Part shown: piece after piece, positions 6,617 through 14,521 of the stretch
How positions within the stretch are numbered: the stretch's first letter is position 1
Layout: every line of letters starts with the position of its first letter
NCBI GenBank assembly: GCA_001509335.1
Contig: LGGY01000141.1
Location: forward strand, 1-18,198
Direction: 5' to 3'
Source of the DNA: Fidelibacterota bacterium 46_43
GTDB taxonomy: Bacteria; Fidelibacterota; Fidelibacteria; Fidelibacterales; Fidelibacteraceae
Length of the DNA: 18,198 nt
Position numbers and translations under genes: made by a program
Notes under the pieces: generated by a model
The model's database searches: none
What the model was told of the DNA's origin: nothing
The model's input: the letters and a program-made list of their open reading frames with translations, nothing else

Positions 6617-9166
6617 ATGAAAAAAAAATGGATCTTATGGATGTTTATCCTGCCCTTAATATTTGGATGTGCGGAAAAAAAAGAGATGACACAAAAAACA
6701 AAAGTTTATCCTGATTCCTTATCCCTCTCCTGGAAACATGTGGAGAATCAGTACAAAGGGAAAATGATGCATCTGGGACTTTTAACCATTCACAATCACT
6801 CTCAGGTGCCATTGCCCCGGGATGGCTGGGCCTTATATTTCAACCGTTTTAGACGCCTGGTGGTGGATGATTTACCGGATGTGATCACAGGCCGTCACAT
6901 AAACGGTGATTTCTATATGCTGGAACCCAAATCCTCCTTTGCCCCCATTCCTCCTGGCGGTAAAGTGGTTTTGCCCATCGTGGCAAGTCACTGGGTGGTA
7001 ACATACACCGATCTGCCCTCCGGCAATTACTTTGTCTTTACATATCCTGACGGCCATGAGGAATACCTGCCGGTTGATATCAATTATGAACCTATCGATA
7101 CTTCTAGGATCCAACGGACATCTTACGATAAACTTCCGGTTGAAAATCACCGGATCCGTTATCACCGGAACAATCGCCAAATTCTCCCGGATGTTGGTCC
7201 GATAGATCCTTATAAACCCCTGGTTACTCCCACCCCCCGTGAAATTCTCTGGCATGATTCCCTTGTCACCTTAACCAGCCCTGTCGCCGTGTTGGCAGAT
7301 CAAGGATTGGAAAATGAAAAAGCCTATCTTGAAGCCGTACTGAATAAAGTACTGCGTCCCGCTGATCCCAGGGCAGAAGGGACCCATATCGTACTGAGCC
7401 TGACACCTGAAATCGCCGAACCGGAATCCTATATGCTTACCTGGACAGAAGATCATGAAATAAGAATATCCGGATCTGATGCCGCCGGCGTGTTTTACGG
7501 CATTCAGACTCTCCGTGGACTCTTTCCTCCCCAGGTGGAAAAAGAAGCCGTCTCTGAAATAACCCTTCAGGGTGTGATGATCTCGGACCAGCCCCGTTTT
7601 GGTTACAGGGGCATGCATGTAGATGTCTCACGGAGTTTCAGATCCCTTTCCGAAATGAAAAAATTCCTGGAAATTATGTCCTTTTATAAATTGAATACCC
7701 TCCACTTTCATCTGTCGGATGATGAAGGATGGCGTATTGAAATTCCCGGTTTGCCGGAACTGACGGAAATCGGTGCTTTCCGTGGACATACCTATGATGA
7801 AAAGGAACACCTGTATCCATCCCTGGGTAGTGGTCCCTTTGCCGATGATCCCACTTCAAACGGAAACGGCTTTTACAGCCGGGATGATTACATCGAACTG
7901 CTTCAATTTGCAAAAGATCACCATATTAAAGTTATCCCCGAAATTGATCTGCCCGGGCACTCGCATGCAGCTGTACAGGCTATGATTATCCGTCATGAAC
8001 GGTTGATGGCACAGGGAGATACCACAGCTGCCATGGAATACTATCTTCTGGACCCGAAAGATACAACCCGGGTTGAGTCAGTCCAGAAATGGAAAAATAA
8101 TGTGGTCAATGTCTGTATGGAATCCACATACCGCTTTTGTGAAAAGGTTTTTGATGAACTGATTGCCATGTATGAGGAAGCCGGTGCGCCATTACAGACG
8201 ATCCATATTGGCGGAGATGAAGTGCCCCATGGTTCCTGGAATGGATCCCCCAAGTGCCAAAATTTTCTTAAAGAACATCCGGAATATGAAAATGCCGATG
8301 ATTTATCACGCTATTTTGTGATTCGACTTCATGAAATGCTTAAAGAAAAAGGAATCCAAACGGCCGGATGGGAGGAAATTGCCAGCAAAATTGAAGAGAA
8401 TAAACGGGTACCGGATTTGAAGATGAAAGACAGAGAGCTTGTCTCCTATATCTGGAACAGCGTGTGGGGCTGGGGAGCAGAAGATCTGAGTTACCGACTG
8501 GCCAATGAAGGATTTCCGGTGGTATTGGCCAATGTGACCAATTTCTATTTGGATTTGGCATACAATAAAGATCCTGATGAGCGTGGACTCTACTGGGGCG
8601 CCTTTGTGGATACCCGGAGTGCCTGGGAATTTACACCTTACGATATCCGGAATTGTGCCGAAAAAAATCTCTATGGTGAAAAAATCGACCTGGCCCGCTA
8701 TGAAAATTTTCAACCCCTGAGTCCGGAGGGAAAGGAAAATATTCTGGGCCTTCAGGGATGCCTCTGGGCGGAAAATCTGCGGGACATGGGTAAATTCGAA
8801 TATATGGCTTTCCCAAAACTTCTGGGACTGGCGGAACGGGCCTGGGCTCGTATGCCTGAATGGGAGCTTGAGAAAGATGTGGAGGCCCGTCGCGAAGACT
8901 TTACCGTTTTTGTCCATAAAGCGGGTCATTATGAACTACCCCGCCTGGATGGCTGGAATGTGCAGTATCGAATCCCCCTTCCCGGATGGATTGTTGAAAA
9001 GGATACCCTGTATGCCAATACCCGGTTTCCAGGACTGATCCTTCGTTATACAATGGATGGTTCTGAACCCGATGCAAATTCCCCGGTCTATTCCAAGCCG
9101 GTTCCCGTGAAGGGTAAGGTGAAAATGGCAGCCTTTACATCCGACAACAGGCGCAGGAGCCGATAA
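6617..9166 (+). CDS. GH20 beta-N-acetylhexosaminidase (chitobiase-type lipoprotein)
   Basis: An 849-residue lipoprotein that should remove terminal beta-linked GlcNAc (or GalNAc) from chito-oligosaccharides, glycans or muropeptides (EC 3.2.1.52). The leader ends in lipobox LIFGC (Cys18). Residues about 30-165 resemble the chitobiase N-terminal carbohydrate-binding domain (GWALYFNRFRR). Residues about 205-310 are the GH20b domain (AGVFYGIQTLRGLFP). The catalytic barrel follows, with LHFHLSDDEGWRIEI from 362 and the Asp534-Glu535 pair in IHIGGDEVP used in substrate-assisted catalysis. A chitobiase C-terminal Ig-like domain (LRYTMDGSEPD) ends the protein. The length fits chitobiases of about 850-890 residues. 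The lipobox places it in the periplasm or on the surface. The next gene begins 23 bases downstream, suggesting an operon. Confidence 0.95.
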   Translation: MKKKWILWMFILPLIFGCAEKKEMTQKTKVYPDSLSLSWKHVENQYKGKMMHLGLLTIHNHSQVPLPRDGWALYFNRFRRLVVDDLPDVITGRHINGDFYMLEPKSSFAPIPPGGKVVLPIVASHWVVTYTDLPSGNYFVFTYPDGHEEYLPVDINYEPIDTSRIQRTSYDKLPVENHRIRYHRNNRQILPDVGPIDPYKPLVTPTPREILWHDSLVTLTSPVAVLADQGLENEKAYLEAVLNKVLRPADPRAEGTHIVLSLTPEIAEPESYMLTWTEDHEIRISGSDAAGVFYGIQTLRGLFPPQVEKEAVSEITLQGVMISDQPRFGYRGMHVDVSRSFRSLSEMKKFLEIMSFYKLNTLHFHLSDDEGWRIEIPGLPELTEIGAFRGHTYDEKEHLYPSLGSGPFADDPTSNGNGFYSRDDYIELLQFAKDHHIKVIPEIDLPGHSHAAVQAMIIRHERLMAQGDTTAAMEYYLLDPKDTTRVESVQKWKNNVVNVCMESTYRFCEKVFDELIAMYEEAGAPLQTIHIGGDEVPHGSWNGSPKCQNFLKEHPEYENADDLSRYFVIRLHEMLKEKGIQTAGWEEIASKIEENKRVPDLKMKDRELVSYIWNSVWGWGAEDLSYRLANEGFPVVLANVTNFYLDLAYNKDPDERGLYWGAFVDTRSAWEFTPYDIRNCAEKNLYGEKIDLARYENFQPLSPEGKENILGLQGCLWAENLRDMGKFEYMAFPKLLGLAERAWARMPEWELEKDVEARREDFTVFVHKAGHYELPRLDGWNVQYRIPLPGWIVEKDTLYANTRFPGLILRYTMDGSEPDANSPVYSKPVPVKGKVKMAAFTSDNRRRSR

Positions 9167-9189
9167 TCTTAAGGTAAAAAGGAGATTAC

Positions 9190-9759
9190 ATGATTCGCTG
9201 GATTGTCTGGCCCCTTTTTGTCTTAATTCTTTTTGGACTTCTTTATACCTGTTTTTATGGAGGATTCAACCAGGTGAATATTACCCGCTCCAATGTGGGT
9301 CCCTATACCCTTGCCTATCAGGTTCATCAGGGAGATTACCGGAAAATTCATGTCGTGATGGACCGCGTTTTTGATGCTTTGAATGAAAAGAAGGGCTTTT
9401 TTACAACCTTGGGATTCGGCCTATACTATGACAAACCGGGAGAGGTAGACACGGATAGCCTGAGGAGCATCGGTGGTGGTATTCTGCCTTCTGAAACCGA
9501 TCCACAAACCCTGACCTGTGAATGTAAAATCGCTGAGTTCCCAAACACGAACGCCGTTGTTGCCGAATTTCCATACCGTGGAAAAGCATCTGTGATCTTC
9601 GGTGCGATGAAAGCCCATCCTGCAATTAACCAATATCTGAAAGATCATGATATCCCACACGCACCCATCCTGGAAATCTATGATGTTCCAGATAAAAAAA
9701 TCCGGTATATTGTACCTGTCGGCCTGGATCCTCAACATCTAACTGTTTTTCTGGATTAA
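9190..9759 (+). CDS. Membrane-anchored GyrI-like (TEX264-like) domain protein
   Basis: A 189-residue protein with one N-terminal membrane helix (about residues 3-24, VWPLFVLILFGLLYTCFY) and a GyrI-like/SOUL-type fold. Recognisable parts are YTLAYQVHQGDYRKIHVVMD, GLYYDKPGEVDTDSLRS, IGGGILPS and ILEIYD. GyrI-like domains bind small molecules or hydrophobic ligands; in eukaryotes the same TM-plus-GyrI layout is seen in TEX264, an ER-phagy receptor. The bacterial function is unknown and should not be carried over from TEX264. AAGGAG five bases before the ATG is a strong ribosome binding site. With 23 bases to the GH20 stop, co-transcription is likely, but a functional link to the hexosaminidase is unproven. 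Confidence 0.85.
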   Translation: MIRWIVWPLFVLILFGLLYTCFYGGFNQVNITRSNVGPYTLAYQVHQGDYRKIHVVMDRVFDALNEKKGFFTTLGFGLYYDKPGEVDTDSLRSIGGGILPSETDPQTLTCECKIAEFPNTNAVVAEFPYRGKASVIFGAMKAHPAINQYLKDHDIPHAPILEIYDVPDKKIRYIVPVGLDPQHLTVFLD

Positions 9760-9818
9760 GAAACGGCATGGGAAAAAGTATGTTTAGCATGGCTTATGGC
9801 CAGTATGAATTTAATTTA

Positions 9819-9863
9819 AATTTACGTTCAATACTTTCCTGATCAGGCGTAATAACGTAAATT
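9819..9863 (+). promoter_or_regulatory. Nested inverted repeat upstream of the alkaline phosphatase gene
   Basis: AATTTACGTT (9819-9828) is perfectly complementary to AACGTAAATT (9854-9863). Almost concentric with it lies the perfect palindrome CCTGATCAGG (9838-9847). The element ends 25 bases before the phosphatase ATG and is followed by TATAAAAT (9871-9878) and the ribosome binding site AGGA (9879-9882). It could be a dyad operator, a leader hairpin, or a terminator of the GyrI gene, though no T-run follows. It does not resemble a Pho box. Confidence 0.55.
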
Positions 9864-9888
9864 CCTTTCTTATAAAATAGGACATCAC

Positions 9889-10992
9889 ATGAGAAAAAAA
9901 GATATTTCCCAGTTAGCCATTATCGGAGCACTGATCCTTCTGGTGATTCTTCTGCTGGTGACACGTGATACAGTCAATAAACAACCCCGGAACATAATTC
10001 TCATGATAGGGGACGGGATGGGAGTTGCACAGGTTACCACCGGTCGGATTTATCGTCACCCCATGCATCTGGAACGCTTTAATACTATGGGATTGATCAC
10101 AACATATTCAACAAATCGTTTCACTACAGATTCTGCAGCTAGCGGGACAGCTTTAGCTACAGGTTATAAAACTGATAATGGGGTTATTTCCATGTCCCCA
10201 CAAGGAGAGGTGTATCCCACCATCGCCGAACGGGCAAAAAAATTGGGAAAAAGTGCAGGTGTTGTGGCTACAACAGGGATTACCCATGCCACACCGGCTG
10301 TTTTTATTTCGCATGTAAAAAGTCGGCGTATGCAGGATGTGATCGCTGAACAAATTGCCGACGGTCCATGGGATGTCCTTTTTGGTGCCGGGTGGGGATA
10401 TTTCGTTCCCCAAAGTGTAGAGGGGAGTTTGCGCACTGATGATAAAAGTCCTCTGGATATTCTGAAAAGTAAGATGCAAGTAGCCCTTACACCGGAAGAA
10501 TTCAAAGCCCTGGAAGATAAACGGGCTGCTGCTATGCTGGAACGAACCAATTATTTTCCAAAAGCGTCTGATAATTTTGAAATTACCTTGGAAATGATGA
10601 CCCGTAAGGCTTTGGATATCCTCTCCAACAATAATAAGGGTTTTTTTCTAATGGTGGAAGGTTCCCAGATAGACTGGGGCGGACACGATAACGATATGGA
10701 ATATATCCGGGATGAAATCCTGGCCTTCGATGATGCCGTTGGCGCAGTCCTGGATTTTGCCAAGGAGGATAAAAATACGCTGGTGATTGTGACAGCCGAT
10801 CACGAAACAGGAGGGATGACTCTATTAAGCGGCGATTTTGAAAAACATGAACTCGTGGGATATGATTTTGCCATCAAGGGACATTCAGGGGTCATGGTTC
10901 CCGTGTTTAGTTTTGGTCCTTCGGCTGCACTTTTCGGGGGTATGCAGGACAATACCGATATCGGGAAAAAAATGCTCCGGCTGTGGGATTGA
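9889..10992 (+). CDS. Alkaline phosphatase, membrane-anchored
   Basis: A 367-residue PhoA-superfamily phosphomonoesterase (EC 3.1.3.1) acting outside the cytoplasm. One N-terminal helix (residues about 8-25) is followed by a polar segment without a clear cleavage site, so it is probably a membrane anchor. Active-site elements are all present: metal ligand D42 in LMIGDGMG, nucleophile S82 in TDSAASGTA, T132-H133 in THATPAVF, D262 and H266 in EGSQIDWGGHDND, D304-H305 in TADHETGG and H332 in KGHSG. It is shorter than E. coli PhoA (about 450-470), as in many compact bacterial homologues. The start has AGGA six bases upstream. A 109-base gap to the next gene leaves operon membership open; the inverted repeat upstream is the likely control site. 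Confidence 0.94.
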   Translation: MRKKDISQLAIIGALILLVILLLVTRDTVNKQPRNIILMIGDGMGVAQVTTGRIYRHPMHLERFNTMGLITTYSTNRFTTDSAASGTALATGYKTDNGVISMSPQGEVYPTIAERAKKLGKSAGVVATTGITHATPAVFISHVKSRRMQDVIAEQIADGPWDVLFGAGWGYFVPQSVEGSLRTDDKSPLDILKSKMQVALTPEEFKALEDKRAAAMLERTNYFPKASDNFEITLEMMTRKALDILSNNNKGFFLMVEGSQIDWGGHDNDMEYIRDEILAFDDAVGAVLDFAKEDKNTLVIVTADHETGGMTLLSGDFEKHELVGYDFAIKGHSGVMVPVFSFGPSAALFGGMQDNTDIGKKMLRLWD

Positions 10993-11101
10993 TTTCAGGC
11001 TGAGCTCATATCATATCTAAGTCCTGATCTATGCAATCCTTTTTAACTTTTGTGGAATGAATCCCAGAGTTGTTCTATATTCCCTGAAAATGGAGAAAAT
11101 C

Positions 11102-11395
11102 ATGAAGAAAATATTTTGGTTATCTTTATTATTAATGATCCTGGTTGCCTTTACCTCCTGCATTCCTGGAAACGGCTCCTATACACCCGACAGACCGGCC
11201 GGTTTTTTCTGGGGGATCTGGCATGGCTGGCTGGCTCCCTTATCCCTCATTATTCAATGGTTTGTCCCGAAAATTCAACTGTATGAGCCCATGAATACGG
11301 GATGGTGGTATGATTTCGGCTTTTACCTGGGCATTTTAGGTGGATTCGGCGGACTTAGTCTCAGCCGGCGGAAAAACCGGACTAATCGGATGTAA
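11102..11395 (+). CDS. Small Trp-rich membrane lipoprotein of unknown function
   Basis: A 97-residue protein. I start at ATG 11102 because GGAG lies six bases upstream and it opens directly on a lipoprotein leader, MKKIFWLSLLLMILVAFTSC, with lipobox Cys20; an in-frame ATG at 11057 would add 15 residues ahead of the leader. After PDRPAGFFWGIWHGW come two hydrophobic segments: LAPLSLIIQWFVPKI and, after GWWYDFGFYLG, a glycine-rich one, ending in a basic tail (SRRKNRTNRM). Small proteins with this 'GFxxGxWHGxxAP...GWYxFGF' pattern are familiar as conserved hypotheticals; no function is known to me. The VanY-like gene begins two bases after the stop, so the two are almost certainly co-transcribed. 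Confidence 0.82.
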   Translation: MKKIFWLSLLLMILVAFTSCIPGNGSYTPDRPAGFFWGIWHGWLAPLSLIIQWFVPKIQLYEPMNTGWWYDFGFYLGILGGFGGLSLSRRKNRTNRM

Positions 11396-11397
11396 TT

Positions 11398-11940
11398 ATG
11401 GATTCAGAAGCACTGTCTCATATTCTGCGAGGACTCGGACTCCCGGAAGATTACGGAGAAAAAAGGGGATTACCTTTTTGTGAAGAAGCAAAAATTTTGG
11501 TAAAAATTGGAATTAATCCTTATGGAAAAACGATCTATTTGGAACCTGATACAGCAAAAGCATGGAAAAAAATGAAAAAAGCCGCCCTTAACGATGATAT
11601 TGAGCTCCTTCCCTTGTCCGGATTTAGAAGTATACGCACGCAGGCAGCTATCATTCGCACGAAACTGGAAGCAGGACGTACTCTGGATGACATTATGACA
11701 GCCAATGCCCCTCCGGGTTATAGTCAGCACCATACCGGTCGTGCCCTGGATATTTGTACTCCCGGTTTTATCGTGCCTGATAAGGCTTTTGATCAAACAC
11801 CTGCCTTTGAGTGGCTGACTATTCATGCCCAGGAATTTGGTTTTATCATGTCCTATCCTGAAAGAAACCCCGAAGGCTTTATCTACGAACCCTGGCATTG
11901 GTACTTTGTTCCGTCAGATAGAATTGTGCAGATTTTATGA
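11398..11940 (+). CDS. VanY-type M15B D-alanyl-D-alanine carboxypeptidase
   Basis: A 180-residue zinc peptidase of the VanY/M15B family, which removes C-terminal D-Ala or related residues from peptidoglycan peptides. The zinc-site motif SQHHTGRALD gives S109, H111 and D118, and EPWHWYF gives catalytic E164 and ligand H167; the substrate-binding LSGFRSIRTQ segment is also present. No signal peptide or membrane helix is visible, so as written it is cytoplasmic and may act on recycled muropeptides or precursors rather than on the sacculus. The start follows the lipoprotein stop by two bases, with coupling likely, since no clear Shine-Dalgarno sequence sits in front of it. Its stop overlaps the start of the SGNH gene in ATGA. 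Confidence 0.9.
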   Translation: MDSEALSHILRGLGLPEDYGEKRGLPFCEEAKILVKIGINPYGKTIYLEPDTAKAWKKMKKAALNDDIELLPLSGFRSIRTQAAIIRTKLEAGRTLDDIMTANAPPGYSQHHTGRALDICTPGFIVPDKAFDQTPAFEWLTIHAQEFGFIMSYPERNPEGFIYEPWHWYFVPSDRIVQIL

Positions 11941-13073
11941 AAGGTATGAGGGTACGATGGGGAGATGGGAAGATAAAATTAACTGCCGGTTTCAGGCCGG
12001 GAAGAATAGTCATTACCCTCCTGCTGGCATCCATGCTTTTTGCCGGTGATTCGTCATGGGTCTGGATAAATGGTGAATCACTAACCCGCTATGGACAAGC
12101 GGATGATGCAGCCATAACCGGGTATGCCCGAATTCCCGATTCTTTGGGACGAACCATCCGGCCGGAACTGGCACGCCTTGGAAGTCATTCCAGTGGTTTG
12201 ATCATCGCCTTTCAAACAGCCTCACCGGAAATTTGTATCCGGTGGTCGGTCCTTCATGGAACACAAATGCCTCACATGGCCCTGACCGGTGTACAGGGAT
12301 TGGATTTGTATGCTGTGGATCCTGCCAGGGAAAACTGGAACTATGTGGGAACAGCGAAATGGTGGGAGAGGGATACACTGAATCATGATGCAACACTACT
12401 GGAAAACTGGACCGGCGGCTTAAGACACTATGCCCTTTTTCTGCCCCTCTATGATGGCATCGATTCACTGCTTGTAGGTGTCCCGGTGGGACACGATCTG
12501 GAGAAAACCTCACTTTTTGATGAGCTGTCAAAACCTGTTATAATCTATGGAACATCTATTACCCAGGGAGGGTGTGCCAGTCGGCCGGGCATGGCTTATC
12601 CGGCTATTCTTTCCCGACGCCTACATCATGAAGTCCTGAATTTCGGATTTTCCGGGAACGGCAGGCTGGATCCTGAAATGGCGGATTATCTGGCAAGTCT
12701 GCCTGCTTCTCTCCTGGTTATCGATGCATTGCCCAATGTATCAGCTGACGATGTAGAACAGAAACTCATGGATTTTATCCGCCGTTTCCGCTCACGATCC
12801 ACTGTGTCAATTCTGGTGATCCCCAATATTTCTTACGGACACGAAGATGATAACCGGGAAACAGGAGATGCCCTGGCTATCAAAAACAAGGCTTATCAGA
12901 AGGTTCGGAAGATGTGCAAAAAAACCGGCATCCGGGATGTGACCTTTATATCCTCCAAAAGAATCCGGTTTGATGACGATGAGGGTTCAGTGGACGGTGT
13001 ACATTTGACGGATCTTGGAATGAAACGGCACGCGGATAATCTTTATCCGTTTATACGAAAAAAAATAAAATAA
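11937..13073 (+). CDS. SGNH/GDSL-family esterase with N-terminal GxDLY domain
   Basis: A 378-residue exported SGNH hydrolase, probably removing acetyl or acyl esters from polysaccharides. A hydrophobic leader (VITLLLASMLFAGDSSW, about residues 25-41) follows an unusually long, basic N-terminus. The first domain carries the GLDLY signature (121-125) of the GxDLY family; the second has YGTSITQGG with nucleophile S207, GFSGNG with N241, and DGVH with D353 and H356 completing the catalytic set. It overlaps the VanY stop by four bases (ATGA), implying coupled translation; no good ribosome binding site precedes either ATG 11937 or ATG 11946. The first ~12 codons coincide with a purine-rich repeat also found near 1286, so this N-terminus may be a recent addition. 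Confidence 0.9.
   Translation: MKGMRVRWGDGKIKLTAGFRPGRIVITLLLASMLFAGDSSWVWINGESLTRYGQADDAAITGYARIPDSLGRTIRPELARLGSHSSGLIIAFQTASPEICIRWSVLHGTQMPHMALTGVQGLDLYAVDPARENWNYVGTAKWWERDTLNHDATLLENWTGGLRHYALFLPLYDGIDSLLVGVPVGHDLEKTSLFDELSKPVIIYGTSITQGGCASRPGMAYPAILSRRLHHEVLNFGFSGNGRLDPEMADYLASLPASLLVIDALPNVSADDVEQKLMDFIRRFRSRSTVSILVIPNISYGHEDDNRETGDALAIKNKAYQKVRKMCKKTGIRDVTFISSKRIRFDDDEGSVDGVHLTDLGMKRHADNLYPFIRKKIK
11944..11972 (+). repeat. Purine-rich repeat, copy inside the SGNH gene start
   Basis: ATGAGGG (11946-11952) and GGGGAGATGG (11959-11968) have the same spacing as at 1286-1308 in non-coding DNA, and GAAG follows in both. The tract encodes residues 4-12 of the SGNH protein as annotated. Confidence 0.5.
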
Positions 13074-13103
13074 AAATCTTTTTCATTTCATGTACCTCGT
13101 GGT

Positions 13104-13131
13104 TTGATTTTAATTGGGGCGCCAGTAAATT
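13104..13131 (+). promoter_or_regulatory. Possible sigma-70-like promoter for the aspartate kinase gene
   Basis: TTGATT (13104-13109) and TAAATT (13126-13131) are separated by 16 bases and would start transcription roughly 18 bases before the ATG, leaving just enough leader for GGGAG at 13148-13152. Each hexamer matches consensus at four of six positions. This is a weak call; the lineage's promoter consensus is unknown to me. Confidence 0.27.
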
Positions 13132-13155
13132 TACCCTGGAAGTTCTGGGAGTTTT

Positions 13156-14520
13156 ATGAAGAAAATTGTGGTAAAATTCGGTGGATCCAACTTACGAACC
13201 GATGAAGACCCTGGCCGGATTTTAAAGATTGTGGAATCCTATCAACAACCGGTTGTCATTGTTGTCAGTGCCTTTTATGGAATGACCAATTACCTTCAGG
13301 AGTTGATATGGAAAGTTCGTTATGATCAGGATTCTGTAAAAGCCGGTGTGGAATTTATCCGTCGCCTGAAACAGGATACACTGCTGAAAAATATCCACCA
13401 TGCTGCATCCCGGGAGCGCATTTTACAGAAAATCAATACATTGGTTCTGGAACTGGAACGTTTCCTGTTGGGAATCCACTATATCGGAGATATTCCCAGA
13501 CAAACAGAGGAATTGATACTCAGTTACGGAGAACGGTTCAGCTCTCTGATGCTTACGGAAATCCTTAAAGAAAAAGGATTGGATTCCGTAGAAAAAAGAC
13601 CTGAAGAGCTGGGACTTATCACCGTGGGAAATTCAGGAAATGACGGTGTGGATTATGCAGCTTGCCGTGTATCGGAAGAGATAACGTTTGATACCATCAC
13701 GGTGGTCCCTGGTTTTTACGGGATTTCTCCTGAGGGAAAAGTGACCCTGTTGGGGCGGGGAGGAAGTGATTATTCCGCTGCTGCTATTGCCCGTTGCATT
13801 CAGGCGGATTTCCTGGATATCTGGAAAGATGTAAACGGTTTTATGAGTGGCGATCCAAAAATAGTCCAGTCGCCCCGGAACCTGGAACGGCTTACCTATA
13901 CTGAAGCAGCAGAACTGGCGTACTTTGGTGCAAAAATTCTCCATCCCCGGACGGTGGAACCCCTGATTGAAACCGGCATTCCCATAAGAATTTTTGATAT
14001 ATCCACGTTTAATCAGCATCAGGAACCCTGCACAATCATCAGCAATGAAAGCCGGATACATGAGGATGTGATTAAAAGTGTCACCTTTTCTGATGACTTT
14101 GGGATTCTTCAGCTTGAAGGCCCGGGGGTAGGCATGAAGGCCGGTATTCTGGCCATCGTAACCCGGGCGCTGGATAAAGCCGGAATTAATATCAAATCAG
14201 TGATCACAGCCCAGACTTCCATTAACATCCTTATCTCACTCCGGGATCTGGATACTGCCCGGAAAGTAACCGGTGATGTTTTGCCGGGTGTCGTGAGACA
14301 TCTGAATATTCTGGATAATCTGTCGCTAATTGCCGTTGTAGGACAGGGAATCCTGGAAACGCCCGGTGTGGCAGCCCGGATATTCGGGGCGGTGAGCCGA
14401 AAACATATCAATATCCGCATCATTTCCGTGGGTGCTTCTCCTGTGGCAGCCTACTTTATTGTTGATAAGTCGGTCCGGGATGAGGCCGTAAAAACAATCC
14501 ACAAAGAGTTTTTTTCCTAA
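13156..14520 (+). CDS. lysC: Aspartate kinase (monofunctional, with C-terminal ACT domains)
   Basis: A 454-residue cytoplasmic enzyme that phosphorylates L-aspartate, the first step toward lysine, threonine and methionine (EC 2.7.2.4). The kinase domain covers about 1-290: KFGGSN (7-12), VVVSAFYGMTN-like loop, VTLLGRGGSDYSAAAIAR from 196, WKDVNGFMSGDPKIV and AELAYFGAKILHPRTVEPL. The C-terminal ~150 residues hold two ACT domains (LEGPGVGMKAGILAIVTRAL and VVGQGILETPGVAARIFGAV), implying feedback control by lysine or threonine. Length fits monofunctional aspartokinases of about 450. GGGAG sits a few bases before the ATG. No other amino-acid biosynthesis gene is nearby. Its stop is one base from the stop of the convergent SDR gene. 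The symbol reflects function, not proven orthology to a particular isozyme. Confidence 0.94.
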   Translation: MKKIVVKFGGSNLRTDEDPGRILKIVESYQQPVVIVVSAFYGMTNYLQELIWKVRYDQDSVKAGVEFIRRLKQDTLLKNIHHAASRERILQKINTLVLELERFLLGIHYIGDIPRQTEELILSYGERFSSLMLTEILKEKGLDSVEKRPEELGLITVGNSGNDGVDYAACRVSEEITFDTITVVPGFYGISPEGKVTLLGRGGSDYSAAAIARCIQADFLDIWKDVNGFMSGDPKIVQSPRNLERLTYTEAAELAYFGAKILHPRTVEPLIETGIPIRIFDISTFNQHQEPCTIISNESRIHEDVIKSVTFSDDFGILQLEGPGVGMKAGILAIVTRALDKAGINIKSVITAQTSINILISLRDLDTARKVTGDVLPGVVRHLNILDNLSLIAVVGQGILETPGVAARIFGAVSRKHINIRIISVGASPVAAYFIVDKSVRDEAVKTIHKEFFS

Positions 14521-14521
14521 A

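Noticed and set aside
8306..8929. 207-codon minus-strand frame inside GH20
   Set aside because: Long but antisense to the conserved catalytic domain; composition is a reflection of the GH20 codons.
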